A stretch of DNA of 64,000 nucleotides. Source: Natronosalvus halobius. GTDB lineage: Archaea; Halobacteriota; Halobacteria; Halobacteriales; Natrialbaceae. Below the pieces are notes generated by a model. It had not been told where the DNA came from, did not search any database, and saw nothing but the letters and a program-made list of their open reading frames with translations. Where the stretch lies: contig NZ_CP099997.1 of assembly GCF_024138145.1 (NCBI RefSeq), positions 1,736,001 to 1,800,000 of the forward strand. Reading direction: 5' to 3'. How positions within the stretch are numbered: position 1 is the first letter of the stretch; each line of letters begins with the position of its first letter. Shown here in pieces: positions 26,987-35,577 of the stretch. A program made the translations under genes and the position numbers.

Positions 26987-27220
26987 ATGAGCACAGCAGT
27001 CGCCGCCGACCTCACGAGCAAACAAACCCGTATCCTGCGGTACCTCCGCGAACACGCCGCGACCAAGACCTACTTCAAGTCCCGACTGATCGGCGAGGAA
27101 CTCGGGATGACCGCGAAGGAAGTCGGCGCGAACATCACAGCAATCCAGGACGGCGACTACGACATCGAGATCGAGAAGTGGGGGTACTCTTCGAGTACGA
27201 CCTGGAAAGTACTCCTGTAA
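26987..27220 (+). CDS. Small winged-helix protein (DUF7123-like)
   Basis: A 77-residue protein (MSTAVAADLTSKQTRILRYL). A winged-helix fold is suggested by KQTRILRYLREHAATKTYFK (helices 1-2), RLIGEELGMTAKEVGANITA (helix-turn-helix with recognition helix) and a wing, IEIEKWGYSSSTTWKVLL. It is very well conserved in haloarchaea as I recall (DUF7123) and likely binds DNA. ATG 26987 is chosen because the upstream in-frame sequence is not protein-like. Its upstream region has unusually organised repeats, and a T-run follows the stop. Confidence 0.85.
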   Translation: MSTAVAADLTSKQTRILRYLREHAATKTYFKSRLIGEELGMTAKEVGANITAIQDGDYDIEIEKWGYSSSTTWKVLL

Positions 27221-27238
27221 TAGGGTTCGATACCATAG

Positions 27239-27251
27239 GTCGGTTTTTCGC
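27239..27251 (+). terminator. T-run after the small winged-helix gene
   Basis: GTCGGTTTTTCG lies about 20 nt after the stop at 27220; a probable archaeal intrinsic terminator. Confidence 0.4.
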
Positions 27252-27388
27252 GCCAATTCGTTTGTATTTCACGTACTCGATAGCGGCGCGACTCGTTGTA
27301 CTGACTGCGTCTCGGAATCGGAAACCGGAAATTAGAATCGAAACTGACCCGTCGATACCGACTCTCGGGTTTGAGCCCCCCGTCCGGG

Positions 27389-28006
27389 CTACCCGTCGTA
27401 CCTGATCAACGCGTCCGCGTCCCGCGCCAGCGTCACCGCTCGCTCACCGAACGAATCGGCGTACCGAACGAGTAACAGCAGGACTGTTTCGGGTCGTTCG
27501 ACTGCGTACCCATCCTCGCGCGACAGCAGGCCGGCCTCCTCGAGTTCGCCCGCGTACTTGCTCACCGTCGGTGGGGACACCTCGAGGGCGGCCGCGAGGT
27601 CGCTCGCCGTTGCGTCCGGATTCGAGAGGAGTTCGACGAGCATGCCTCGCGGGGTCGCTCGCCGGAGGTATCCGAGGGCGTTCTTCTCGAAGCCGTCGAA
27701 CCGGGCGGCGGGGACGAATCGCTTGTAGTCGCCGTCGCTGTACGATTCGACGAGGTCCAGTTCCTCGAGTCGGCGCAGGTGGTGCTGGGTCTCGCCGGTT
27801 CCGAGCTGGAGGTCGTCTCTGACCTTCGAGAAGTGTGCGCCGGGAGTCGTCGAGAGGTAGCCGACGATGGCGTCTCGGGCGTCGCTCTCGCCCGTGTCGG
27901 CGGCGGCTGACTCCGAAAACCGCGTGAGCGGCGAGGCCGCACCGACGGCGGCGAACCGCCGGAGCGTGGCTCGTTTCTTCTCGTCGACCCCATCGGAACC
28001 CGTCAT
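27389..28006 (-). CDS. Transcriptional regulator with two winged-helix domains
   Basis: A 205-residue protein from ATG 28006 (MTGSDGVDEKKRATLRRF). The first winged helix is at about residues 45-110 (IVGYLSTTPGAHFSKVRDDL, ETQHHLRRLEELDLVESY). The second is at about 118-180 (LLSNPDATASDLAAALEV, SPPTVSKYAGELEEAGLL). The paired arrangement is common in haloarchaeal MarR/ArsR-like regulators. No ligand domain or cysteine switch is visible. The target is unknown; the next gene on the same strand upstream is a stomatin-like protein. Confidence 0.88.
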   Translation of the reverse strand: MTGSDGVDEKKRATLRRFAAVGAASPLTRFSESAAADTGESDARDAIVGYLSTTPGAHFSKVRDDLQLGTGETQHHLRRLEELDLVESYSDGDYKRFVPAARFDGFEKNALGYLRRATPRGMLVELLSNPDATASDLAAALEVSPPTVSKYAGELEEAGLLSREDGYAVERPETVLLLLVRYADSFGERAVTLARDADALIRYDG

Positions 28007-28130
28007 ATGCTGCGTATCGTTTGAAAAGCGACGGAGGGTAAAACGCGTTTCGCTCCACCGCGTGTAGAGAAAATCGAGCGATGCTCGTACCTGGCCGGCG
28101 AACGCCGCCGACCGAGGCGACTCCTTCGAC

Positions 28131-29288
28131 TCAGTCGTTTTCCGGCGAGGTCGGCTCCTCACTCGAGGAGTCGAAGTCCTTGTCGATTCCGCCGATGCTC
28201 TCCTCGGTCTCGGTCTCCGAGACCGTCCCGGTGTCCTTCCCTTCTTTGATCGCCTGGGCCTGCTGTTCCATCGCTTCGAGGTCCATCTCGGCTTCCTGGT
28301 CGATCTCGCCGATGATCTCGGCGATGTCGTCGAGGCCGATGAGTTCGCGCGTCTCCTCGTCGAACGCGAGACTATCGAGGCTCTCGCCGTCGGCTTTCAC
28401 GTCGCTGCCGGTGAGGTGCTTGCCGTAGCGCCCGACCATCGAGGACAGTTCCTGGGGCAGGACGAACGTCGTCGAGTCGCTCTGTCCGATCTCCGCGAGC
28501 GTCTCCAGACCCTTGTCGATGACGGCGCGTTCGCCCATCGACTCGGCCGAGCGGGCCCGGAGGACGGTCGAAATGGAGTCACCCTGGGCCTCGAGGATCT
28601 GACTCTGCTTTTCACCCTGTGCGCGGATGATCTGGCTCTGTTTGTCACCTTCGGCCTTCTCGACGGCACTGCGGCGTTCACCCTGTGCCTCGAGGATCAT
28701 GGCACGGCGTTTCCGCTCGGCGGAAGTCTGTTGCTCCATCGCGCGCTGGACGTCCTTCGAGGGGTTGACCTCGCGAACCTCGACGGACTCGACGCGGATC
28801 CCCCACTCGTCGGTGGGTTCGTCGAGTTCCGTACGGATGCGCGCGTTGATCGCCTGGCGCTTGTTCAGCGTCTCGTCGAGTTCCATGTCACCCAGCACGG
28901 CCCGCAGGGTGGTCTGGGCGAGGTTCGAGACGGCAGTCTTGTAGTTGTCGACCTCGAGGAACGCCTTTTTGGCGTCCATAACGCGGATATAGACGACGGC
29001 GTCGGCGGTCACCGGCGAGTTGTCGCGCGTGATCGCCTCCTGGCGGGGGACGTCGAGCGTCTGGGTCCGCATGTCGAACGTGTACGTCTGAGAGACGAAC
29101 GGCGGAATCACGTTGATACCGGGCTCGAGCAGTTTTCGGTATTCCCCAAAGACCGTCAGCGCGCGCTTTTCGTACGCGTTGACGATCTCGATGGCACTCA
29201 GGAGCGCCGCGAGGACTACGATCAGGAGGAGGGCGCCGATGAAGAGCCCAACCGTTGCCGCTTGTGCGAATATTAGCTCCGGAACCAT
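28131..29288 (-). CDS. SPFH/stomatin-prohibitin family membrane protein
   Basis: A 385-residue protein with an N-terminal hydrophobic anchor (about residues 10-35). The SPFH/band 7 domain follows, running from YEKRALTVFGEYRKLLEPGI to GIRVESVEVREVNPSKDVQRAM. A long Glu/Ala/Arg coiled-coil comes next (QTSAERKRRAMILEAQGERR), then an acidic tail. It likely oligomerises on the inner membrane face as a scaffold or regulator of proteases. The gene lies 57 bp downstream of an nfeD homolog on the same strand, the standard stomatin/NfeD operon pairing. Confidence 0.94.
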   Translation of the reverse strand: MVPELIFAQAATVGLFIGALLLIVVLAALLSAIEIVNAYEKRALTVFGEYRKLLEPGINVIPPFVSQTYTFDMRTQTLDVPRQEAITRDNSPVTADAVVYIRVMDAKKAFLEVDNYKTAVSNLAQTTLRAVLGDMELDETLNKRQAINARIRTELDEPTDEWGIRVESVEVREVNPSKDVQRAMEQQTSAERKRRAMILEAQGERRSAVEKAEGDKQSQIIRAQGEKQSQILEAQGDSISTVLRARSAESMGERAVIDKGLETLAEIGQSDSTTFVLPQELSSMVGRYGKHLTGSDVKADGESLDSLAFDEETRELIGLDDIAEIIGEIDQEAEMDLEAMEQQAQAIKEGKDTGTVSETETEESIGGIDKDFDSSSEEPTSPEND

Positions 29289-29345
29289 ACGCGGAACTTA
29301 TGTCGGTGGGACTAAAAGCGTTCCCTTATTTCACTAACATTTCTC

Positions 29346-29918
29346 TCAGCCTGATCCTTCCGTCTCGGAGACGGTATCTCGGGACGAGGAGTTTTCGGCG
29401 TCCGCCTGCCTGGCTTCTCGGGCCAGTTCCCGGTCGATGCTGTCGGTCTCGAGCGCCTCGAGCGACGCCACGGTCAGGACGTTCCCGCCGCCAGGGTCTA
29501 GGACGATGATCTCCTCGCCCTCCTCGATCGTCCCGTCGTGTGATCGCGCGGAGTAGTACGGGGCGAACCCGCCGTCGTCGAGTTTGACCTCGCCGCTTCG
29601 GTTTGTAACCGTCTTGGTGACGTAGCCGGTCGATCCCGACAGCGAATCCGAGTCGCGAGTCTGGGCCGTTCCCTTCCCACCGTAGAAGTCGAACTCGCGG
29701 TAGACGTAGGTGGCGATCACGCCGATGACCAGCGTCAACGCGACGAGGATGAATGGGCTGAGCGTCAGGGGGAGAAGCATCCCGACGAGCCCCGCGCCGG
29801 CGAGGGCGACCCCGATGACGATGAGGTGCGCGCCCGGGGAAATCGCCTCGAGCACCATTAATCCGAGTCCGGCCGCCAGGAGCACCACGGGGAGATTGTC
29901 GACGAGGAATTCGACCAT
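29346..29918 (-). CDS. nfeD: NfeD-family membrane protein
   Basis: A 190-residue short-type NfeD. Transmembrane helices occupy about residues 8-28 and 30-70 (two or three spans, AGLVGMLLPLTLSPFILVAL). A C-terminal OB-fold domain includes GSTGYVTKTVTNRSGEVKLD, then GEEIIVLDPGGGNVLTVASL. There is no serine-protease domain, as expected for short NfeD. It works with the stomatin partner encoded immediately downstream. The C-terminal tail is Ser/Glu-rich. Confidence 0.92.
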   Translation of the reverse strand: MVEFLVDNLPVVLLAAGLGLMVLEAISPGAHLIVIGVALAGAGLVGMLLPLTLSPFILVALTLVIGVIATYVYREFDFYGGKGTAQTRDSDSLSGSTGYVTKTVTNRSGEVKLDDGGFAPYYSARSHDGTIEEGEEIIVLDPGGGNVLTVASLEALETDSIDRELAREARQADAENSSSRDTVSETEGSG

Positions 29919-29968
29919 GCGTGAGGGTTAGGTCTCAGCCCGATTAAAGGTTTACCGCGGCCGGCCAC

Positions 29969-30322
29969 TCAGATGGCGAAGATCGACCCGAGTCTCACCA
30001 TCACGAGCACCATGGCGATTGCCCCGAGCAAGACGAAGACGGCGCTCTCCAGGGACGGGTCGCCCGATCGGACCGGTTGGTCGTTCGGCTCTGGTTCGGA
30101 CGCGGACGGGTCGCCGGGGGCGACGGTATCGTCGTCCTCGGTATGCTGGCGTCGCGAGGCCGGATCCGAGATGGGAATGCGGCCCCACGCGCCCTCGTCT
30201 TCGTCCTCGTTGTATTCGTCGTCCGCGTCAGCACGTCGCTCGAGTCCATCGGACTGGGCCTGCGCGCGCTCGGTCCGGTCGCTCGCTCGGTCCGAGACAC
30301 GATCCGATTTCCTGTCGTCCAT
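29969..30322 (-). CDS. Small acidic tail-anchored membrane protein (DUF7312-like)
   Basis: A 117-residue protein from ATG 30322 (MDDRKSDRVSDRASD). About 90 residues are hydrophilic and Asp/Glu/Arg-rich, including DEYNEDEDEGAWGRIPISDP. They are followed by one C-terminal hydrophobic helix (SAVFVLLGAIAMVLVMVRLG). The layout is that of a tail-anchored protein with its bulk in the cytoplasm, a possible client of the Get3-like ATPase at 54150, though nothing links them directly. The DUF7312 label is from memory. Confidence 0.75.
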   Translation of the reverse strand: MDDRKSDRVSDRASDRTERAQAQSDGLERRADADDEYNEDEDEGAWGRIPISDPASRRQHTEDDDTVAPGDPSASEPEPNDQPVRSGDPSLESAVFVLLGAIAMVLVMVRLGSIFAI

Positions 30323-30392
30323 ACCCCGGCTTCGATCGCTGCAGGCAAAAAGCCGCGGTTCGACGCTCCGTCGTCCTGGACGTCGATCCAAC

Positions 30393-32150
30393 CTAGTTTC
30401 GCGTCGATCGACCGCGAACGTCCCCATCGTAGACGACACCGCGCTCGCCGTCGATCGTCACCGTCCGCCCGTCCTGGAGGTGGGTGACGTCGGCGTCGCT
30501 CACCATCGGGACGCCCGTCTCGCGTGCGATGAGCGCCGGATACCCCGTCATACCGGGCCTGGCGTCGACGATGCCGCCGATCTTCCCGACGTCGCCGGTG
30601 AACTCGGCGTCGAAGTCCGCAGAGAGGGCGATGATCGCGCCGTCGGGAATCGCCGCGAGGTCGCCGTCCGTGACGCGGGCGATCGGTCCCGTCGCGCGAC
30701 CGTCGACGACCACGCGCCCCGTCTCGAGGGCGTCCGCCGCGACGTGGACCTTCATCATGTTCGTCGTGTTCGCACCCTCGAGTTCGGTCATCATGCCACA
30801 GAGCACGACGACGGTGTCGCCGCTCTCGGCCACTCCGGCGTCGAGCGCCGACTGAACCGCCCGCGAGACGACGGCGTCGGCCCCCTGATCCGAGACGCTG
30901 GCGTAGAGCGGCGTCACGCCCCAGGTGAGCGCGAGTTGGCGCCGGACGCGGTGGCTCGGCGTCGAGGCGACCACGGGCACGCCGGGGCGGTACTTCGCCG
31001 TCTTCAGTGCCGTGTAGCCGGATTCGGTCGCCGCGACGACGGCGTCGGCGCCGATGTCACGCGCCAGATATCGCGCCGAGCGGGCCAGTGCGTCCGTCCG
31101 GGCCTCGCCAGCGGTCGGCACGCGCTGTTCGAGCAGTTCGGCGTACTCTCCCGAGCGTTCGACCTGGCGGATGATGCTGTCCATGGCCTCGACGACGGCC
31201 GTCGGGTGGTCGCCGACGGCGGTTTCGGCCGAGAGCATGACCGCGTCGGTCCCGTCCAGGACGGCGTTCGCCACGTCTGAGGCCTCCGCCCGCGTCGGTC
31301 GGCGGGAGTGAACCATCGAATCGAGCATCTCCGTCGCCGTGATGACCGGGCGTCCCGCCTCCCTGGCCTTCCGGATGATACGCTTCTGGATCATCGGAAC
31401 GTCCTCCATCGGACACTCGACGCCCAGGTCTCCACGAGCGACCATGATCCCGTAGGAGGCCTCGATGATCTCGTCGAGATTGTCGACTGCGCCTGCGCGT
31501 TCGATCTTCGAGATGATCGGAATCTCCGCCCCGAATGACTCGAGAGCCTCGCTGACCTCGTAGACGTCGTCGGCGTTCCGGACGAAACTCGCCGCGACGA
31601 AGTCGACGTCCTTCTCCGCGGCCAACTCGAGGTCACGACGGTCCTTCTCGGTGACGACGTCGAGGTCGAGGGCGACGCCCGGCAGGTTGACCCCCTTTCG
31701 CCCGCCGAGTTCGCCACCGGTCTCGACGCGGGCGAGGACCGCCTCCCCGTCGACTCCGGTGACGGTCGTCTCGATCAACCCGTCGTCCAGCAGGATGTGG
31801 TCGCCGGGTTCGACGCTGGTGAGCGGGACGGACAGGCCGACTTCCTCGGCGGAGGCGTTCGTCCCTTCGACGAACCGAATCTCGCTCCCGGTCTCGAGGG
31901 TCACCGTCTCCCCGCCGGGAAGCGGCGCCGTTCGAATCTCCGGTCCCTTCGTATCGAGCATCACGGCGACGGGATTTGGCGTCGCCTCGTCGACGCGTCG
32001 AACCCGGTCGATCAACTCTGCGCGATCCTCGAGTGACCCGTGACTGGCGTTCAACCGGGCGACGGCCATTCCCGCCTCTGAGAGATCCCGGATAGCCGAG
32101 CGACTGTTCGTCGCCGGCCCCAGGGTACAGACGATCTTCGCGTTTCGCAT
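30393..32150 (-). CDS. pyk: Pyruvate kinase with C-terminal PEP-utiliser domain
   Basis: A 585-residue enzyme. The barrel begins MRNAKIVCTLGPATNSR and holds MLDTKGPEIRTAPL, KIERAGAVDNLDEII, the signature region MVARGDLGVECPMEDVP and TATEMLDSMVHSRRPTRAE. After the usual C-terminal domain (about residue 470) there are a further 110 residues (GRVVVDGRATGPIARVTDGD, AIIALSADFDAEFTGDVGKI), matching the mobile phosphohistidine-type domain of PEP-utilising enzymes, as in some bacilli. It transfers phosphate from PEP to ADP. ATG 32150 is chosen because the conserved core begins there. Confidence 0.95.
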   Translation of the reverse strand: MRNAKIVCTLGPATNSRSAIRDLSEAGMAVARLNASHGSLEDRAELIDRVRRVDEATPNPVAVMLDTKGPEIRTAPLPGGETVTLETGSEIRFVEGTNASAEEVGLSVPLTSVEPGDHILLDDGLIETTVTGVDGEAVLARVETGGELGGRKGVNLPGVALDLDVVTEKDRRDLELAAEKDVDFVAASFVRNADDVYEVSEALESFGAEIPIISKIERAGAVDNLDEIIEASYGIMVARGDLGVECPMEDVPMIQKRIIRKAREAGRPVITATEMLDSMVHSRRPTRAEASDVANAVLDGTDAVMLSAETAVGDHPTAVVEAMDSIIRQVERSGEYAELLEQRVPTAGEARTDALARSARYLARDIGADAVVAATESGYTALKTAKYRPGVPVVASTPSHRVRRQLALTWGVTPLYASVSDQGADAVVSRAVQSALDAGVAESGDTVVVLCGMMTELEGANTTNMMKVHVAADALETGRVVVDGRATGPIARVTDGDLAAIPDGAIIALSADFDAEFTGDVGKIGGIVDARPGMTGYPALIARETGVPMVSDADVTHLQDGRTVTIDGERGVVYDGDVRGRSTRN

Positions 32151-32237
32151 GGCCGTCCGTTGGCCGAGCGCTGTGAAAAAAGGCACGTCCTGGACGACGG
32201 TCGACGGGGCGGTCGCGATGGCACCTGCCTGCCAAAC

Positions 32238-32246
32238 GATTTACTT
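32238..32246 (+). promoter_or_regulatory. TATA-like box of the GYD gene
   Basis: GATTTACTT is centred about 27 bp before ATG 32269, fitting a leaderless transcript and the 95-residue start. Confidence 0.45.
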
Positions 32247-32268
32247 CCGTGGCAAAGTGGTCGGACAC

Positions 32269-32556
32269 ATGCCGCTCTACGCATCGTTCGTCGACGTTGG
32301 CGACCGAGACGTCCAGAACGCACAGGAACTCGCATCGATCTGGGGGGAGGTGCAGTCGGAGTTCGAGGAACACAACGCCGAACTCAGGGATTCTTACGCC
32401 GTCCTCGGGAGTCACGACTTTCTGATTATCTTCGACGCACCGGACCACGAGAAGGCGTTTACGTCGGCACTGACCCTCCATCGCCACGGACTGGACTGCG
32501 AGACGATGGAAATTCTCGATACCGACGACTTCGCGTCGATCGTCGACGAGATTTGA
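32269..32556 (+). CDS. GYD-domain protein
   Basis: A 95-residue ferredoxin-like-fold protein (MPLYASFVDVGDRDVQNAQE). The family's SYAVLGSHDFLIIFDAPDHE segment is the GYD-motif region, here GSHD in place of GxYD. It belongs to the COG4274-type small proteins found as dimers, whose function is not established. It is divergent from pyk across about 118 bp. Confidence 0.85.
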   Translation: MPLYASFVDVGDRDVQNAQELASIWGEVQSEFEEHNAELRDSYAVLGSHDFLIIFDAPDHEKAFTSALTLHRHGLDCETMEILDTDDFASIVDEI

Positions 32557-32573
32557 GTACGCGCCGCCCCCAG

Positions 32574-33059
32574 TCATCGGAACACATCGTACCGGAGGAG
32601 ATAACGAATCAGACCGAGCAGGTACGCCAGCAGCCAGAAGAACACGTAGCCGAAGACGCCCACGCGGAGTCGTCGCCGCCAGGCGCCCATGTGCTCGTGG
32701 AGGTCATCGAGGTCGACGTCCTGGTCGGGGTCGCCGTAGAGGTCGTGGGTGAGTTTGACCTGAAGTATGCGAACGATCCCGGTCAGCGCGACGAGTAACA
32801 TCGCGTACGCCTGGAGCCCGAAGAACGCGTGGACGGCCGCCAGACCGCTTATCTGCTCGAGCACCCGCGGTGCCATCCAGAAGACGACGGGAATCGTGTT
32901 CAAGGTCAGGCCTACGGCGATGACCTTCAGGTGGTAGACCAGGACGTCCCAGGTGACGACCGCCGTGTCGATCATGATCCAGGCGCCGTAGAGATAGAAG
33001 GGAAAACTGGCGGTGACCATCACGAGCGCAACGGTGGCTGTCGCCAGCTCAGAGACCAT
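32574..33059 (-). CDS. Haloarchaeal four-helix membrane protein (DUF7321-like)
   Basis: A 161-residue protein with four hydrophobic helices (about residues 5-28, 42-65, 78-100 and 135-158). A charged loop (LYGDPDQDVDLDDLHEHMG) precedes the last helix. Several His residues lie at membrane edges (YHLKVIAVG, AVHAFFGLQ), which would allow heme or quinone binding, but this is only suggestive. I associate it from memory with DUF7321. It is convergent with the GYD gene, 17 bp apart. Confidence 0.78.
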   Translation of the reverse strand: MVSELATATVALVMVTASFPFYLYGAWIMIDTAVVTWDVLVYHLKVIAVGLTLNTIPVVFWMAPRVLEQISGLAAVHAFFGLQAYAMLLVALTGIVRILQVKLTHDLYGDPDQDVDLDDLHEHMGAWRRRLRVGVFGYVFFWLLAYLLGLIRYLLRYDVFR

Positions 33060-33439
33060 ACTGAATGTCGGGAGGGTGAACGAATAAACGAAGCGAAAGC
33101 GTTCCGGGACGTGGCCACGGTGACGACTTGTAGGGTTCGAGAGGGTTCGAGAGCCTTCGAGAGAGGGCGATCAGGATCTTCGTGAACGGAACGTACGTTC
33201 TCTGGACGAGAAACGTTGCCGGATGCAAAACGTGAAACGCTACTGGACACGGAACGTAAAACGCCGACTGAAGCGGAGAGACCGGTCCTCGAGGAGACCG
33301 GAGGGACCGTTCCGGCAAATCGGACGCACTCGCTGTCACTCGCGTTAGAACGCGAGGGAGACACGATCTTCGTCACGCAGACCGACCGCTTCGCGACCGG
33401 CCGCCCCGCGACCGGCCACCTGGAGGGGCGAAAACGCCG
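33060..33439. other. Intergenic region with small repeats and a palindrome
   Basis: No credible gene: open frames here are basic and lack the local codon bias. It holds three copies of a GTTCGAGAG/CTTCGAGAG 9-10-mer (33131-33165) and a perfect 12-bp palindrome, GAACGTACGTTC, at 33189-33200. Several AACGT-containing motifs follow between 33210 and 33270. A role as a regulator site is possible but unsupported. Confidence 0.5.
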
Positions 33440-33802
33440 TCACGCCACACCGGCGTTCTCGTCGCACTCGGTGGACTCGTGGAATGCCCTGGAAGCCTCG
33501 AGTACGGGATGGTCCCGCCGTCGGACGTGCTTGCTCCGCTCGTCGTACTCGAGGAGACCGACGTTGGCTAATCTCGGGAGTCCGGCGTGATGCAGGTAGA
33601 TCGTAACGTCTCGCGACGATTCCGCCGCACAGTCGAACTGGCCGTCGACGATGTAGTCGGCGAGTTCGTCGAGCGAGGCGACATCGTCGGTGCAGCGGTG
33701 GAAGTAGTCTACGACACCACGGGTGTACCCGTTCGAGAGTATCGATTGCAGATCGTCGATCGTCTCGGGCTCGAACTCGTCCTCGAGGGTTGGTCTCGAC
33801 AT
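33440..33802 (-). CDS. DUF7344-type winged-helix protein
   Basis: A 120-residue acidic protein. The fold is suggested by IDDLQSILSNGYTRGVVDYF, TDDVASLDELADYIVDGQ, SSRDVTIYLHHAGLPRLANV and GLLEYDERSKHVRRRDHP, the pattern of the haloarchaeal DUF7344 winged-helix family. It is probably a transcriptional regulator. Another member of the family is encoded at 46449-46853. It lies 72 bp downstream of a bacterio-opsin-activator-type regulator on the same strand. Confidence 0.85.
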   Translation of the reverse strand: MSRPTLEDEFEPETIDDLQSILSNGYTRGVVDYFHRCTDDVASLDELADYIVDGQFDCAAESSRDVTIYLHHAGLPRLANVGLLEYDERSKHVRRRDHPVLEASRAFHESTECDENAGVA

Positions 33803-33874
33803 AGCCTGATTAGGCGTATTTGATCCATCGAGAAATGAATCATCATTGTTGAGACAACCCTCTTAAGACGGGGC

Positions 33875-34534
33875 TCAGTCGAAGTCGGCCGCAGTCGAGA
33901 GTAACATCTCACTGAGCACCTGTTTCGTGCCCCGACGAACGCGATTGGAGACGGCCTGCTGGGAGATGCCGAGTTCGTCGGCGAGCTCGTCCAGGCTCGC
34001 CTCGCTCGGCGTGTCGAAGTACCCGCGACGGAGTCCGAGGACGAGGGCTTCGCGTTGCTCGTCCGAGAGGCCGAACTGGTGGACGCTTTCGGTTCGTTCG
34101 GTGACCGTATAGGTTCGGTTGATGTGGATAGAAATGCCGCTGTCGGTGGTGTAGTTGTGAAACTGTGAGAGTTTGTCGTGGTCTGGAAATCGAACGTGGA
34201 ACTCCCAGCTGCCGTTGCTGAAAGCCTGTAACACCGTCCCCTGCGCGTCCGTGATCCCTCGAATCAGGTCGGTGTGATCCTCGTGCCACGTGACGCGGTA
34301 CAGAACCGCGTTCTCGACGCGGTCGATGGCGATGATGTCGTCGACGAAGCGGTGCGAGACGACCTTCTCCTCGAACGAGGCGTAGTCGTCGCCGGCCACC
34401 CACAGAAACGGCATCGCGGAGGTTCCCGTGGGTACGATCCGCTCGAGTTCAATGCGCATCGACGGCGGCCCGGACAGCACCTGTCCGAGGGTGAACTGGT
34501 CGTTCTCGACGGTAAACTCCAGCGTGACACTCAT
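33875..34534 (-). CDS. Bacterio-opsin activator-type HTH regulator
   Basis: A 219-residue regulator (MSVTLEFTVENDQFTLGQVL). Residues 1-155 are the N-terminal sensor-like domain seen in Bat-type proteins. Residues about 160-215 are the HTH_10 domain: LSDEQREALVLGLRRGYFDT, then LDELADELGISQQAVSNRVR. No PAS or GAF domain is present. It is transcribed away from the cytochrome complex operon, whose first gene starts 150 bp away, so control of respiration genes is a reasonable guess. Confidence 0.9.
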   Translation of the reverse strand: MSVTLEFTVENDQFTLGQVLSGPPSMRIELERIVPTGTSAMPFLWVAGDDYASFEEKVVSHRFVDDIIAIDRVENAVLYRVTWHEDHTDLIRGITDAQGTVLQAFSNGSWEFHVRFPDHDKLSQFHNYTTDSGISIHINRTYTVTERTESVHQFGLSDEQREALVLGLRRGYFDTPSEASLDELADELGISQQAVSNRVRRGTKQVLSEMLLSTAADFD

Positions 34535-34683
34535 TGCTAGCCAACGGTACGACGGCCACGTACGTATTGGTGTTGCCTGATTCCGCTCTCCGTTTCCCCG
34601 GCCCAGTGAGCCTGGGCGCCACTAGCGGTGTTCGTCAGCGAACGTCGCGGCGCTTATGCGGCTACGGGTCCCATCGTCGAACG

Positions 34684-35502
34684 ATGACCGACGCTTCGGA
34701 CGAACCGCCCGCCGGCCGAACGACCGAGCCGTCGGCCGACGGTTCAGCGACTGGAGACGACGACCAGTCCGTCGAGGACCTCCGCCGGCAGGTCGAGTCG
34801 AAGTACGACTTCGAGAACTTCGGCGAGGCCGACATGGCCGAGATGACCCCGGAGGAGTGGGATGTCGCCTTCGACCCGGACACCTGGATCACCGGCGACG
34901 AACTCCTCGATCGCGTCGAGCGGGAACTCAAAACCCGAATCGCCTACCGGGAGGTGTTCGCGATGCTCGAGTACGCCGTCGTCGACGGCCGACGAAGCCT
35001 CGTCGCGTACTCCGACACCGACTACGCGATCATCTTCCAGGACGGGACCGTCGAAGGTCGCGGAACGGTTGTTCGCGACGTCAAGCCCACGGTTGCCCTG
35101 TGTTCGATGGAGAGCTACGAGGTCGAGGAACCGCCCGCCGACTGGCACCTCCCCGAGCCCGCCGACCTCTCGGGCGACCACAGCGAACTCGGCAACTGGA
35201 TGCTCCAGTTGCTGGCGGCTGCACAGCTCGTCATCGGGATCGTCGCGATTGGGATCTGGTTCGTGCAGGGACTCCAGTCCCAGCTCGTCCTCGGCGTCGT
35301 GGGCGTCGTGCTCGTCGTCATCTCGCTCGTGCTGTTCTTGATGGTGGCGAACGCTCGACTCTCAGATCGATTCCGGACCGAAGCATACGAGTCGCGCCTG
35401 CGGACGATCGGTTCCGGGGACCGGCCCTCGTTTCTCCCCATCGACGACGAGGCCTTCGAGCGCGACTCACCTCCCCGAAATCGGTCGCCGCTCGAGGAGT
35501 AA
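34684..35502 (+). CDS. Membrane protein at the head of the bc-complex operon (DUF7319-like)
   Basis: A 272-residue protein from ATG 34684 (MTDASDEPPAGRTTEPSA). It has a disordered acidic N-terminus, then a soluble domain of about 110 residues (YDFENFGEADMAEMTPEEWD, LVAYSDTDYAIIFQDGTVEG). Two hydrophobic helices follow at about residues 180-200 and 205-225, then an Arg-rich tail. I recall the family (DUF7319) as a constant companion of the haloarchaeal cytochrome b/Rieske genes. It may be an assembly factor or accessory subunit. The halocyanin gene follows after 75 bp. Confidence 0.82.
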   Translation: MTDASDEPPAGRTTEPSADGSATGDDDQSVEDLRRQVESKYDFENFGEADMAEMTPEEWDVAFDPDTWITGDELLDRVERELKTRIAYREVFAMLEYAVVDGRRSLVAYSDTDYAIIFQDGTVEGRGTVVRDVKPTVALCSMESYEVEEPPADWHLPEPADLSGDHSELGNWMLQLLAAAQLVIGIVAIGIWFVQGLQSQLVLGVVGVVLVVISLVLFLMVANARLSDRFRTEAYESRLRTIGSGDRPSFLPIDDEAFERDSPPRNRSPLEE

Positions 35503-35544
35503 CCCCACGATACCGCGGGGCACGGCCAGCGTCTGCATCGGTGG

Positions 35545-35552
35545 GTTTAAGC
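35545..35552 (+). promoter_or_regulatory. TATA-like box of the halocyanin gene
   Basis: GTTTAAGC is centred about 30 bp before ATG 35578, suggesting that a bc-complex transcript begins here in addition to any from upstream. Confidence 0.4.
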
Positions 35553-35577
35553 GAACACGTTCCTGAGTCCACACTGT

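Noticed and set aside
33216-33590. 124-codon plus-strand frame after the DUF7321-like gene
   Set aside because: Basic, arginine-rich translation without local codon bias, and it overlaps the well-supported winged-helix gene on the other strand.
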